Origin: Thermaceae bacterium
GTDB taxonomy: Bacteria > Deinococcota > Deinococci > Deinococcales > Marinithermaceae
Reading direction: 5' to 3'
Assembly (NCBI GenBank): GCA_027053145.1
Contig: JALUED010000091.1
Span: 1-10,814, forward strand
Length of the DNA: 10,814 nucleotides
Numbering within the stretch: position 1 is the stretch's first letter; every line of letters begins with the position of its first letter. This document shows, one piece after another, positions 1 to 7,718 of this stretch. Under the pieces are notes generated by a model that saw nothing but the letters and a program-made list of their open reading frames with translations, was not told the DNA's origin and made no database searches. The position numbers were made by a program, and so were the translations under genes.

Positions 1-22
1 GCGGCGCCTAGCGCGCGTGTCC

Positions 23-32
23 GGTGGAGGGG
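23..32 (+). promoter_or_regulatory. Ribosome binding site of atpG
   Basis: GGTGGAGGGG lies 6 nt before the ATG at 39 and supports that start. The 38 bases before the gene are too short to show a promoter or to decide whether an upstream gene ends here. Confidence 0.6.
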
Positions 33-38
33 TAGCCT

Positions 39-353
39 ATGCATGGCCTAGGACTTATCAAGAGCCTGGCGGAGCGCGAGCGGGAGTTGGCCGCGAAGTT
101 GGAAGAGGCCAAACGCATGGCCGAGGAGAAGCTACGCCAGGCCCAAGAGGAGGCCCAGAAAAAGCTCGAGGCCGCAGAGGCCGAGGCGGCCCGGCTGTTG
201 GAAGAGGGTCGGGCCGAAATCGAAAAGCGGGTCCGTGATATCGAGGCTGAGGCTGAGGCCAAGGCCGAGGCCGAGGCCAAAAAGGTGCGCGAAATCGCCG
301 AAGGCCGGCTCGAGGACGCCGTACGTCGGGTCCTCGAGGAGGTGGTGCCGTGA
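39..353 (+). CDS. atpG: V/A-type ATPase subunit G (peripheral stalk)
   Basis: This 104-residue protein is the small peripheral-stalk subunit (called G or H in V/A-ATPases). It pairs with subunit E as a long coiled coil that stops the A3B3 head rotating with the rotor. After a short MHGLGLIKSLAERE start, nearly the whole chain is Ala/Glu/Lys/Arg heptad-like sequence with no membrane segment, followed by a compact C-terminus ending VLEEVVP. The start, length and ending fit the Thermus subunit as I recall it. Residues 69-80 are a strict (E/K)A alternation encoded by six tandem hexanucleotides (243-278). It is the first gene of the operon seen here, and its last codons carry the ribosome site for subunit I, whose GTG overlaps its TGA by 4 nt. 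Identification rests on composition, position in the operon and remembered similarity; coiled coils alone are not diagnostic. Confidence 0.93.
   Translation: MHGLGLIKSLAERERELAAKLEEAKRMAEEKLRQAQEEAQKKLEAAEAEAARLLEEGRAEIEKRVRDIEAEAEAKAEAEAKKVREIAEGRLEDAVRRVLEEVVP
243..278 (+). repeat. Six tandem GAGGCY-type hexanucleotides in atpG
   Basis: Six in-frame hexamers follow one another: GAGGCT twice, GAGGCC, AAGGCC, then GAGGCC twice. They encode EAEAEAKAEAEA in the stalk coiled coil. Loss or gain of one unit would keep the frame and move the helix by two residues. Confidence 0.85.
336..343 (+). promoter_or_regulatory. Ribosome binding site of atpI inside atpG
   Basis: GAGGAGGT within the last codons of atpG stands 6 nt before the GTG at 350. 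This favours the GTG that overlaps the atpG stop over the in-frame ATG at 362. Confidence 0.7.
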
Positions 354-2317
354 TCGCACCCATGGAGAAGCTGGTCGTGGCGGGGCCGCGTCGCCTTGCC
401 CGCGAGCTTCTCGCCGAGCTCCAGCGGGCGGGGGTGGTCCACCTCGACCCCCTGCGTCCCGAGGAGCTTGAGGCCTACGCGCTTTCGGAAGAGGAAAAAG
501 CGCAGCTGAGGGAGTGGGAGCGGATTGCCGCCGGTGCGGAGCAGGCGGCCAAGCTGCTCGCCCTTGAGCTCAAGCCCCAAAAACCCCTCGCCGGAAACCT
601 GTCCGAGGTGGCCCAGGCGCTGGAACCGATCCTTCAAAAGGCGACCGTGCTTGCCGCCGAGCGGGATCGCCTTTTGGAAGAGCTTGAATTCCTTCGCCTT
701 TACCGCGAGGCCGTCGAGGCTTTGGCTGAGCTTGCAGGCGGCCTGGACCGAAGCCGCTGGCTTCGGGTGCTGCCGGTTTTGCTTGAGAAGGAAGAACAGC
801 TCAAGCCGCTCGATGCGGCCCTTGCCGAGGCCCTTTCCGAGCGTTACGTGCTCGCGGCTAAGCCCGCGGGAAGCGGGCTTGCCGCGGTGGTGGTCGTGCT
901 CCAGCGCGAGGTCGATACGGCTCGGGCGGCCTTGGGGCGGCTTGGGCTTTCGGAGTTTCGCCTGCCCGGGGCGTACGCGAACTTGAGCCTTGGTGAGGCT
1001 AAGCTCAAGATGGCCGAACGGGCCCGGCTTGCCCCGGCGGAGCTGGAGAGCGTGGAGGCGGCGATCCGCGAGCTCGTCGAAAAGGCCCGAGACAAGCTTC
1101 TCGCTATCTGGACCCGTGCAAAGGACGAGATCGAGCGCCTCAAACGTTTGGAGTACCTCGCCAAAGGGCGCTTTTCCTTCGGGCTTTTTGGCTGGGTACC
1201 GGTAAGCAAGAAGCCGCGGGTCGAGGAGGCCCTGGAGCGCCTGCGCGAGCGGGTGGTCTACGCCTTTGAGCCGGTGGACGAGCACCACGAGGCCGACCGG
1301 GTGCCGGTGACCTTGGAAAACCCGGCCTGGGTGAGGCCCTTTGAGACGCTTGTCACCTTCCTGAACGTGCCGAAGTACGGCACTTGGGATCCAAGCTGGG
1401 TGCTTGCCGTCTTCTTCCCCTTCTGGTTCGGCATGATCGTTGGCGATATCGGCTACGCCCTGCTTTTCTGGTTGCTCGCGCGTTTCCTTGCGGGCTACGC
1501 CAAGCGGGGCGAGCCTTTGAAGCTTGATCTATTTGGAATGGAGCTTTCTCCCTCGGCGCTTGAAAACACGGTACGCATCCTGAAGCCCATGGTCTTTTGG
1601 ACCGTGGTCTTTGGAGTTTTGTATGGGGAGTTCTTCGGCAACTTCCTTGAGCATCTCGGGGTTTTCTATATCCCCGGTCACGGGGAGGGGCTTTTTAGGA
1701 TCTTAATCCCCCGCACCCTGGGCACCACCGCCGGCATGCTCATCCTCGTCTCCATCCTCTTTGGCGTTTTTATGGTTCTTTACGGCCTCATCGTGCGCGC
1801 GTGGCTCGGCTGGCGTCACCGACACCTGCGTCATTTCTGGGAAGCGGTCGGTTACTTGGGTGGGTTGGTGGCGCTCATTGTGCTGGCCTACGCCTTCCTT
1901 ACGGGTGTGCGCTCGCCGCTCTTTGATCTCCTGATGGTTTTGGGCTTTGGAACCCTGCTTTTAGGGGCGGTCCTTGCCCGCATGCCGCTCATGATCGCCG
2001 AACTCCCCACCCAGGGTGGGCATATGCTGAGCTACGTCCGTATCTATGCGGTGGGGGTTACGGGGGCGATCATGGCCAACCTCTCCACCGACCTCGGCTT
2101 TGCCCTTGCGGGCAAGCTGGGGCTTATTGGGGTGCTGCTTGGACTCGTCGTGGGCCTGGCCGTGCACGGGCTGGTGCTCGCGTTGACCACCATCGGGCAC
2201 GTGCTGCAACCGGTACGTTTGATCTGGGTGGAGTTTTTCACCAAGTTTGGGTTCTACGACGAGTCGGGTCGGCCTTATCGGCCGTTTACGTCCGTCCGCA
2301 ACGACGCGGGAGCGTGA
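350..2317 (+). CDS. atpI: V/A-type ATPase subunit I (membrane stator, a-subunit homologue)
   Basis: This 655-residue subunit forms the two ion half-channels against the proteolipid ring and anchors the peripheral stalks. Residues 1-320 are a soluble, coiled-coil-rich arm, beginning MIAPMEKLVVAG as in Thermus. From about 335 onward there are roughly eight hydrophobic segments. Functional residues are in place: Glu551 (MIAELPTQ), Arg564 (SYVRIYAVG), Gln620 and Arg623 (HVLQPVRLIW). Each is one number above the Thermus residues I recall as Glu550, Arg563, Gln619 and Arg622, and the length is close to the roughly 652 usual there. The GTG start overlaps the atpG stop (GTGA) and has a good ribosome site upstream; the ATG at 362 is a weaker alternative. 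A strong hairpin lies inside the coding region at 853-886. The gene is followed after 16 nt by atpK. Confidence 0.98.
   Translation: MIAPMEKLVVAGPRRLARELLAELQRAGVVHLDPLRPEELEAYALSEEEKAQLREWERIAAGAEQAAKLLALELKPQKPLAGNLSEVAQALEPILQKATVLAAERDRLLEELEFLRLYREAVEALAELAGGLDRSRWLRVLPVLLEKEEQLKPLDAALAEALSERYVLAAKPAGSGLAAVVVVLQREVDTARAALGRLGLSEFRLPGAYANLSLGEAKLKMAERARLAPAELESVEAAIRELVEKARDKLLAIWTRAKDEIERLKRLEYLAKGRFSFGLFGWVPVSKKPRVEEALERLRERVVYAFEPVDEHHEADRVPVTLENPAWVRPFETLVTFLNVPKYGTWDPSWVLAVFFPFWFGMIVGDIGYALLFWLLARFLAGYAKRGEPLKLDLFGMELSPSALENTVRILKPMVFWTVVFGVLYGEFFGNFLEHLGVFYIPGHGEGLFRILIPRTLGTTAGMLILVSILFGVFMVLYGLIVRAWLGWRHRHLRHFWEAVGYLGGLVALIVLAYAFLTGVRSPLFDLLMVLGFGTLLLGAVLARMPLMIAELPTQGGHMLSYVRIYAVGVTGAIMANLSTDLGFALAGKLGLIGVLLGLVVGLAVHGLVLALTTIGHVLQPVRLIWVEFFTKFGFYDESGRPYRPFTSVRNDAGA
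853..886 (+). other. Long bulged inverted repeat inside atpI
   Basis: CGCGGC (853-858) pairs with GCCGCG (881-886), and AAGCCCGC (860-867) pairs with GCGGGCTT (873-880). The result is 14 base pairs with one bulged T at 859 and a GGGAA loop. There is no T-run after it, so it does not look like an intrinsic terminator. It encodes part of LAAKPAGSGLAAV in the soluble arm. Confidence 0.75.
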
Positions 2318-2320
2318 TCG

Positions 2321-2328
2321 AAGGAGGT
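2321..2328 (+). promoter_or_regulatory. Strong ribosome binding site of atpK
   Basis: AAGGAGGT matches the anti-Shine-Dalgarno sequence fully and stands 5 nt before the ATG at 2334. This fits a subunit needed in many copies per complex. Confidence 0.8.
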
Positions 2329-2333
2329 ATACG

Positions 2334-2636
2334 ATGAAGAAGCTCGGTGCGGTGCTAGCGGTTTTGGCTCTGGGTGCGCTTGCCTTTGCGGCTGAGGCTG
2401 CGGGTGCGGCAGGCGTGGGAACCGGCAAGGGGCTGATCGCCATCGGGGTTGGCCTTGCCATTGGCCTCTCGGCGCTCGGCACCGGTTGGGCGCAATCCCG
2501 GATCGGTGCTGCGGCGGTGGGCGCGGTGGCGGAGAAGCCCTCAATGTTCGGTACCGGTATCATTTTCCTGCTCCTGCCCGAGACCCTGGTGATCTTCGGC
2601 TTCCTCCTCGCCTTCCTGCTCTGGATTAAGATCTAG
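2334..2636 (+). CDS. atpK: V/A-type ATPase proteolipid subunit K (also L or c; rotor ring)
   Basis: This 100-residue proteolipid makes the rotating membrane ring that carries the coupling ion. The first 19-20 residues (MKKL, a hydrophobic stretch, ALAFA then AEA) look like a cleavable signal peptide, as in the Thermus protein. Two transmembrane helices follow (about 34-62 and 74-98), joined by the polar loop AEKPS. The ion-binding carboxylate is Glu83 in LLLPETLVIFG, equivalent to mature Glu63 of T. thermophilus by my count. Gln54 in the first helix and Thr84 beside the glutamate are noted separately. The ATG at 2334 is chosen for its perfect ribosome site; an ATG further upstream in frame (2247) lies inside atpI and is not credible. 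This is the single-hairpin form, not the doubled eukaryotic or Enterococcus form. Confidence 0.97.
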   Translation: MKKLGAVLAVLALGALAFAAEAAGAAGVGTGKGLIAIGVGLAIGLSALGTGWAQSRIGAAAVGAVAEKPSMFGTGIIFLLLPETLVIFGFLLAFLLWIKI

Positions 2637-2650
2637 GCCGCCCGCCGGCC
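2636..2650 (+). other. Short GC hairpin directly after the atpK stop
   Basis: GGCCG (2636-2640) can pair with CGGCC (2646-2650) around a CCCGC loop. It lies in the 28-nt atpK-atpE gap, the longest gap in the operon, and just before the atpE ribosome site. There is no T-tract. A stem of five GC pairs could arise by chance in such DNA. Confidence 0.35.
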
Positions 2651-2664
2651 CCAAGGAGCCGAAC

Positions 2665-3231
2665 GTGTCCAAGCTGGAGACGATCCTCCAGGAAGAGGCC
2701 ATCCGCGAGATCAATCGGATCCTCGCCGAGGCCGAGGAGAAGGCCAAGGCCATCCTGGCCGAGGCGGAGGCCCGGGCGGAGCAGGTAAAGCTAGCCGCCG
2801 AGCGCCGGCTAGAGGCCGAGCGCCGCGCGGCCCTCGCCCGGGCGGAGAGCGCGGCCGAGCTCAAGGTGGCCACGGCCCGCATGAAGGCTCGAGGCGAGAT
2901 GATCGAACGGGTTAAGCGGATGGCGGTCGAGCGGCTCCAGGGTATCGGCGCCGATCCCCGCTATCCCGAGATCCTAAGGAAACTCGCCGAGGAAGCGCTA
3001 GGGGCCGTGGCCGAGCCGGGCTGGGTCGCCGTGGGGCCCGAGGATCTTCCGCACCTTGAAGCCTGGGCCCAGGAGCGGGGCCTTACGGTAAAGGCCGATC
3101 CCGAGGTTCGCTTGGGGGTCCGGGTTTTCGCTAAGGGCGGCGACACCTACGTGGAGAACACCCTTCCCGGGCGTTTGGAGCGCGCCTGGGAGGAACTCGC
3201 CGCCCGGGTGGCCCAGGTGCTCTGGGGGTAG
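2665..3231 (+). CDS. atpE: V/A-type ATPase subunit E (peripheral stalk)
   Basis: This 188-residue protein partners subunit G in each peripheral stalk; its C-terminal globular domain binds the top of subunit B. Residues 1 to about 80 are a charged Ala/Glu/Arg coiled coil (MSKLETILQEEAIREINRIL onward), then ATARMKARGEMIERVKR leads into an alpha/beta domain with DLPHLEAWAQERGL, VRLGVRVFA and the ending ARVAQVLWG. Length and the last residues equal what I recall for the T. thermophilus subunit. The GTG start at 2665 has CAAGGAG (2652-2658) 6 nt upstream. It follows atpK by 28 nt and is followed after only 3 nt by atpC. Like G it has no enzymatic motif; the assignment rests on the conserved C-terminal domain and gene order. 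Confidence 0.96.
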   Translation: MSKLETILQEEAIREINRILAEAEEKAKAILAEAEARAEQVKLAAERRLEAERRAALARAESAAELKVATARMKARGEMIERVKRMAVERLQGIGADPRYPEILRKLAEEALGAVAEPGWVAVGPEDLPHLEAWAQERGLTVKADPEVRLGVRVFAKGGDTYVENTLPGRLERAWEELAARVAQVLWG

Positions 3232-3234
3232 CCG

Positions 3235-4215
3235 GTGGCCGACGATTTCGGATACCTCGGTGCCCGGGTCCGGAGCCGGAGAGGGGAGCTCCTGCCCGAG
3301 AGCTTTTTCGGCGAGGCCCTCGCGGTAGGGTTTGCCGACCTCCTTCGGATGCTTGCCGAATCCCCCTACGGCGCCTACCTCTCCGGGGAGTCGCTTAGGG
3401 ACGTGGATCGGGCGGTCAGCGAGCTCTACCGCAATCGGGTTCTAGATCTCGCCGAGCTTGCTTCCGGCGAGGCGCAGGAGGCCCTTAGGTTGCTTTTCTT
3501 GCGGGCCGACCTCGCCAACCTCAAGGCGATGCTCCGGGCCAAGGCGAGCGGCCGTTCGACCGAAGAGGTTCGGGCCCGGCTCGTAGGGGGTAGTCTCCCT
3601 GAGCCCGTGGTGACCGCTTTGCTTGAGGCCGAGGACGCGGCTGCCATGGCTCAGGTGCTCGTCCTTCCCGGCCATCCCTTGGCCCGCGCGCTTCGCCGCG
3701 CGGCGGCCGAGGCGCGGGATCCCGGGGAGGTTGAGCTTTTGCTCGACCGCTACTTCCTAGCCGAGCTTGTACGGGAGGCCGCTCGTTTTGAAGGGCCTTT
3801 TGCCGACTATTTCAAGGACGAGCTGGAGCTTGCCAACTTGGCCACCGCGTTTAAGCTCGCGGCTTTTGGAGGCGTGGAAGAACCCGAGCGCTATTTCGTG
3901 CCCGGTGGCCGCTATATGAACCTGGCCCTTTTTGCCCGCATCGCCGGAGGGGAGGTTGAGGCGGTAGATGAGCTCCAAAACACGCCCCTCGCCCCCTTTG
4001 CCGGCGTGCGGGATCTCGCCGAGCTTGAGCGCCGCGCACGTTGCTATCTGCTGGCTCGGGCGGCCCGGGCCGCGACCGATGTGTTGGGGCCGGGCCTCGT
4101 GCTCGATTACGTGCGCCGCCGGGAGTGGGAGGGGGCGCGGGTTCGCCTCCTTGCCCGCCGCGCCTACTACCGCTTGCCGGCCCAGGCGGTGGAGAGGGAG
4201 GTGACCTGCGGGTGA
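3235..4215 (+). CDS. atpC: V/A-type ATPase subunit C (rotor socket, subunit d homologue)
   Basis: This 326-residue, largely helical protein sits as a funnel on the proteolipid ring and receives the tip of the D-F shaft. It is soluble, with no hydrophobic membrane segment. Recognisable family stretches are MADDFGYLGARVRSRRGELL at the start, LLFLRADLANLKAMLRAKASGR near 90-110, VLPGHPLARALRR near 143-155, LANLATAFKL near 203, and LARRAYYRLPAQAVEREVTC at the end. Thermus C is about 323 residues. The GTG at 3235 follows the atpE stop by 3 nt, with GGGGGTAG at the end of atpE as a modest ribosome site. Its last codons hold a near-perfect ribosome site for atpF, whose GTG overlaps its TGA. Codon use is richer in CTT and TTT than in atpA and atpB. 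Confidence 0.97.
   Translation: MADDFGYLGARVRSRRGELLPESFFGEALAVGFADLLRMLAESPYGAYLSGESLRDVDRAVSELYRNRVLDLAELASGEAQEALRLLFLRADLANLKAMLRAKASGRSTEEVRARLVGGSLPEPVVTALLEAEDAAAMAQVLVLPGHPLARALRRAAAEARDPGEVELLLDRYFLAELVREAARFEGPFADYFKDELELANLATAFKLAAFGGVEEPERYFVPGGRYMNLALFARIAGGEVEAVDELQNTPLAPFAGVRDLAELERRARCYLLARAARAATDVLGPGLVLDYVRRREWEGARVRLLARRAYYRLPAQAVEREVTCG
4197..4204 (+). promoter_or_regulatory. Ribosome binding site of atpF inside atpC
   Basis: GGAGGTGA is fully complementary to the 16S rRNA tail and ends 7 nt before the GTG at 4212. It fixes that start over longer readings in the same frame that begin inside atpC. Confidence 0.8.
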
Positions 4216-4538
4216 AGATCGCGGTCCTCACCGACGCCGAGAGCGCATCGGGTTTCCGCTTGGCGGGGCTAGAGGTCCATGTGGCCGAGGGGACAGCGGA
4301 GGCTGAGGCCAAGCTTAAGGAGCTTGCCCGACGCGAGGACCTTGCCCTGCTTGCGGTGGACCAAGGGCTGATCGAGGATCCCCAGGCGCTGCTTTCCCGT
4401 GAGCTAAGGGGACGGGCACTCCCGGTGGTGTTGCCTTTCCCCTCGCTTGGCTTTGCCTTCGCCGAAGCGGGGGCGGATGCAAAGGGCTACATCCGCCGCT
4501 TGGTCAGGGCCACCATTGGCTACGAGATCAAGCTGTAA
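4212..4538 (+). CDS. atpF: V/A-type ATPase subunit F (central stalk)
   Basis: This 108-residue protein binds subunit D in the rotating shaft and in Thermus modulates activity by moving its C-terminal helix. The N-terminal Rossmann-like fold is clear: [22 protein letters not shown], a helix, then [13 protein letters not shown]. The conserved [11 protein letters not shown] (70-80) and a terminal helix ending [14 protein letters not shown] follow. The start is the GTG at 4212, which overlaps the atpC TGA by 4 nt (GTGA) and has GGAGGTGA upstream. It is followed after 10 nt by atpA. Length is typical of the family (about 100-110). Confidence 0.96.
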   Translation: MKIAVLTDAESASGFRLAGLEVHVAEGTAEAEAKLKELARREDLALLAVDQGLIEDPQALLSRELRGRALPVVLPFPSLGFAFAEAGADAKGYIRRLVRATIGYEIKL

Positions 4539-4548
4539 GGGAGGAAGC

Positions 4549-6285
4549 ATGCTGGAAGGAGTGATTCAAAAGATCGCGGGTCCGGCGGTGATCGCCAAGG
4601 GAATGCACGGGGCCCGAATGTTCGACATCGTCAAGGTGGGGAAGGAAGGGCTCCTCGGCGAGATCATTCGGCTCGACGGCGACACCGCCTTTGTGCAGGT
4701 TTACGAGGATACGTCGGGCTTGCAGGTCGGCGAGCCGGTGGTGAGCCTTGGGGTGCCGCTCTCGGTGGAGCTTGGACCGGGGATGCTGAACGCGATTTAC
4801 GACGGCATCCAGCGGCCCCTCGACAAGATCCGGGACGCCGCTGGCGACTTCATCGCCCGAGGGATCTTTGTTCCCGCCCTCGACCGAGAGCGGAAGTGGG
4901 CTTGGACGCCGGCGAAAAAGCCCGGGGACGAGGTTACTGGCGGCGACGTGCTCGGCACCGTCCCCGAGTACCAGTTCACCCACAAGATCCTGGTGCCCCC
5001 TGGGATTTCCGGCCGGATTAAGGAGATCAAGCCCGAAGGCGAGTACACCGTCGAGGAGGTCGTTGCGGTCCTCGAGGACGGAACCGAGCTCAAGATGTAC
5101 CACACCTGGCCGGTGCGGAAGGCCCGCCCGGTGCAGAAGAAGCTCGATCCCGACGAACCCTTCCTCACCGGCATGCGGATCCTCGACGTGCTCTTTCCCC
5201 TTGCCATGGGGGGGACGGCGGCGATCCCGGGGCCCTTTGGCTCGGGGAAGACGGTGACCCAGCAGTCCCTGGCCAAGTGGTCGAACGCCGATATCGTGGT
5301 TTACATCGGCTGCGGCGAGCGCGGGAACGAGATGACCGACGTGCTCGTCGAGTTCCCCGAGCTCGAGGACCCCAAGACCGGCGGCCCGCTGATGCACCGC
5401 ACGGTGCTGATCGCGAACACCTCGAACATGCCGGTGGCCGCTCGCGAGGCCAGCATCTATGTGGGCGTCACCATTGCCGAGTACTTCCGCGACCAGGGCT
5501 ACGCGGTGGCGCTCATGGCCGACTCGACGAGCCGCTGGGCCGAGGCGCTCCGCGAGATCAGCTCGCGGCTTGAGGAGATGCCGGCCGAAGAGGGGTACCC
5601 GCCCTACCTCGCCGCCCGCCTCGCCGCCTTCTACGAGCGGGCCGGCCGCACCGTGAGCCTCGCCGGCGAGCCGGGCGCGATCTCGATCGTGGGTGCGGTA
5701 AGCCCTCCGGGCGGCGACATGTCCGAGCCGGTCACCCAGTCCACCCTGCGGATCGTCGGCGCCTTTTGGCGGCTCGATGCTTCGCTTGCCTACCGGCGGC
5801 ACTTCCCGGCGATCAACTGGAACGGCTCCTACTCGCTTTTCACCCCCATCCTCGACCCCTGGTACAAAAGTCACGTCGCCGAGGACTATCCGGAAAAGCG
5901 CGATAAGATCAGCGAGCTTCTGCAGCGCGAGGCGAGCCTCCAAGAGGTGGTTCAGCTCGTCGGTCCCGACGCCCTTCAGGACGCCGAGCGGCTCGTGATC
6001 GAGGTCGGTAAACTGATCCGCGAAGGCTTCCTACAGCAGAACGCCTTCGACCCGGTGGACGCCTACTGCTCCTTGAAGAAGGCCTACGGCATGATGACCA
6101 TGATCCTCGATTTCTACCGAGCTGCCGAGGAGGCGATCCAAGCGGGCACCCCGATCGAGGAGATCGTCGGGCACCCGGTGATCGAGAAGATCGCCCGGGC
6201 CCGCTACGTGCCCGAGGACGAGTTCCCTGCCTACCTCGAGGGCGTGCTCAAGGAGATCCAGGAGGCCTTTAAGGCCACGGCCTAA
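4549..6285 (+). CDS. atpA: V/A-type ATPase catalytic subunit A
   Basis: This 578-residue subunit, the same length as I recall for Thermus, binds and hydrolyses or synthesises ATP in the A3B3 head. An N-terminal beta-barrel (1-70) is followed by the extra 'bulge' domain typical of A subunits (about 110-190, including [14 protein letters not shown]). Then comes the RecA-like core with the P-loop GPFGSGKT at 228-235 (Lys234) and GCGERGNEM at 254-262, where Glu257 is the likely catalytic glutamate. [17 protein letters not shown] and [13 protein letters not shown] come next, and a helical C-terminal domain closes the chain. Ser232 and Thr235, residues whose double substitution relieves MgADP inhibition in T. 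thermophilus, are both in the wild-type state. The ATG at 4549 has AAGGGAGGA 3 nt upstream overlapping the atpF stop. An ATG at 4447 in frame lies inside atpF and lacks support. Confidence 0.99.
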   Translation: MLEGVIQKIAGPAVIAKGMHGARMFDIVKVGKEGLLGEIIRLDGDTAFVQVYEDTSGLQVGEPVVSLGVPLSVELGPGMLNAIYDGIQRPLDKIRDAAGDFIARGIFVPALDRERKWAWTPAKKPGDEVTGGDVLGTVPEYQFTHKILVPPGISGRIKEIKPEGEYTVEEVVAVLEDGTELKMYHTWPVRKARPVQKKLDPDEPFLTGMRILDVLFPLAMGGTAAIPGPFGSGKTVTQQSLAKWSNADIVVYIGCGERGNEMTDVLVEFPELEDPKTGGPLMHRTVLIANTSNMPVAAREASIYVGVTIAEYFRDQGYAVALMADSTSRWAEALREISSRLEEMPAEEGYPPYLAARLAAFYERAGRTVSLAGEPGAISIVGAVSPPGGDMSEPVTQSTLRIVGAFWRLDASLAYRRHFPAINWNGSYSLFTPILDPWYKSHVAEDYPEKRDKISELLQREASLQEVVQLVGPDALQDAERLVIEVGKLIREGFLQQNAFDPVDAYCSLKKAYGMMTMILDFYRAAEEAIQAGTPIEEIVGHPVIEKIARARYVPEDEFPAYLEGVLKEIQEAFKATA

Positions 6286-6294
6286 GGAGGGAGC

Positions 6295-7704
6295 ATGGAC
6301 CTTTTAAAGAAGGAATACACCTCGGTCAACTACATCTCGGGGCCGCTCCTGTTTGTTGAGAACGCCCGCGATCTCGCTTACGGCGCCATCGTTGAGATTA
6401 CCGACGGCACGGGCCGCAAGCGCGGTGGCCAGGTCATCGAGGTCAGCGAGGAGTATGCGGTGATCCAGGTTTTCGAGGAGACCACCGGGCTCGACCTCGC
6501 CACCACCAAGGTGAGCCTGGTCGAGGACGTGGCCCGGCTCGGGGTTTCCAAGGAGATGCTGGGGCGGCGCTTCAACGGGATCGGCAAGCCGATCGACGGT
6601 CTGCCGCCCGTCACCCCGGAAAAGCGCCTCCCGATTATCGGCCAGCCGATCAACCCGGTGGCCCGGAGGAAGCCCGAAGAGTTCATCCAGACCGGGATCT
6701 CCGCCATTGACGTGATGAACACCCTGGTGCGCGGCCAGAAGCTTCCGATCTTCACCGGCTCGGGTCTGCCGGCGAACGAGCTTGCCGCGCAGGTCGCCCG
6801 CCAGGCAACGGTGCCCGGCGAGGACGTGCAGTTTGCGGTGGTCTTCGCCGCCATGGGCATCACGCAGCGCGAGCTCTCGTTCTTCGTCAGCGAGTTCGAG
6901 CGCACCGGGGCGCTCTCAAGGAGCGTGCTCTTCCTCAACAAGGCCGACGACCCCACGATCGAGCGGATTCTGACCCCGCGCATGGCGCTTACCGTCGCCG
7001 AGTACCTTGCCTTCGAGCACGACTACCACGTGCTCGTCATCCTCACCGACATGACCAACTACTGCGAAGCGTTGCGCGAGATCTCGGCGGCCCGCGAGGA
7101 GGTGCCCGGCCGGCGCGGCTACCCCGGCTACATGTACACCGACCTAGCGACGATCTACGAGCGCGCCGGGGTGATCGTGGGGAAGAAGGGGTCCGTCACC
7201 CAGTTCCCAATCCTCACCATGCCCGACGACGACCGTACCCACCCCATCCCCGACCTCACCGGTTACATCACCGAGGGGCAGATCCAGCTCTCGCGCGAGC
7301 TGCACCGGAAGGGCGTCTACCCGCCGATCGACCCCCTCCCCTCGCTCTCGCGGTTGATGAACAACGGCATCGGCGAGGGCAAGACGCGGGAGGACCACAA
7401 GCAGGTCGCCGACCAGCTCTACGCTGCCTACGCAAACGGCGTGGACATCCGCAAGCTGGTGGCGATCATCGGCGAGGACGCGCTCACCGAGACCGATCGG
7501 AAGTACCTCGAGTTCGCCGATGCCTTCGAGAAATACTTCCTGAACCAGGGCGACCAGAACCGCTCGATCGAGGAGTCCCTGAACCTCTCCTGGGCCCTGC
7601 TCTCGATGCTTCCGGCGTCGGCTCTTTCGCGGATCCCGAAGAAGTACATCGAGAAGTACTACGGCAAGTTCAAGCTTGAGGACTTCGTTGCCGCCGGGGC
7701 TTAG
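6295..7704 (+). CDS. atpB: V/A-type ATPase regulatory/nucleotide-binding subunit B
   Basis: This 469-residue subunit alternates with A in the head. It keeps the RecA-like fold but has a degenerate P-loop ([20 protein letters not shown], near 143-162) and is regarded as non-catalytic. The arginine contributed to the A active site is Arg353 in [10 protein letters not shown], equivalent by my alignment to Arg360 in T. thermophilus. The difference of seven is explained by a shorter loop at [14 protein letters not shown] (6808-6837). The start [24 protein letters not shown] is nearly identical to Thermus as I recall it. The C-terminus ends [12 protein letters not shown] and also differs slightly. 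The ribosome site AAGGAGGGA (6284-6292) overlaps the atpA stop, and the gene starts 9 nt after it. Third codon positions are strongly C/G biased. Confidence 0.99.
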   Translation: MDLLKKEYTSVNYISGPLLFVENARDLAYGAIVEITDGTGRKRGGQVIEVSEEYAVIQVFEETTGLDLATTKVSLVEDVARLGVSKEMLGRRFNGIGKPIDGLPPVTPEKRLPIIGQPINPVARRKPEEFIQTGISAIDVMNTLVRGQKLPIFTGSGLPANELAAQVARQATVPGEDVQFAVVFAAMGITQRELSFFVSEFERTGALSRSVLFLNKADDPTIERILTPRMALTVAEYLAFEHDYHVLVILTDMTNYCEALREISAAREEVPGRRGYPGYMYTDLATIYERAGVIVGKKGSVTQFPILTMPDDDRTHPIPDLTGYITEGQIQLSRELHRKGVYPPIDPLPSLSRLMNNGIGEGKTREDHKQVADQLYAAYANGVDIRKLVAIIGEDALTETDRKYLEFADAFEKYFLNQGDQNRSIEESLNLSWALLSMLPASALSRIPKKYIEKYYGKFKLEDFVAAGA

Positions 7705-7718
7705 CTAAAGGGGGAGCC

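Noticed and set aside
8..1288. A 426-codon open frame on the minus strand opposite atpG and atpI
   Set aside because: It lies antisense to two clear ATPase genes; its residues are low-complexity Arg/Ser/Ala and Leu/Gly-rich, as expected from reading biased GC-rich codons backwards.
2247..2333. Longer N-terminus for the ring subunit from an in-frame ATG at 2247
   Set aside because: It would overlap the end of atpI and add 29 charged residues before a good signal peptide; the ATG at 2334 has a perfect ribosome site.
3684..3703. Seven-bp inverted repeat CCGCGCG/CGCGCGG in atpC
   Set aside because: Short, purely GC stems of this size are expected by chance in DNA of this composition, and there is no T-tract or gene boundary.
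4528..5943. A 471-codon open frame on the minus strand opposite atpA
   Set aside because: It mirrors the highly conserved atpA frame and shows His/Arg/Gly/Val-rich non-domain sequence, typical of an antisense shadow.
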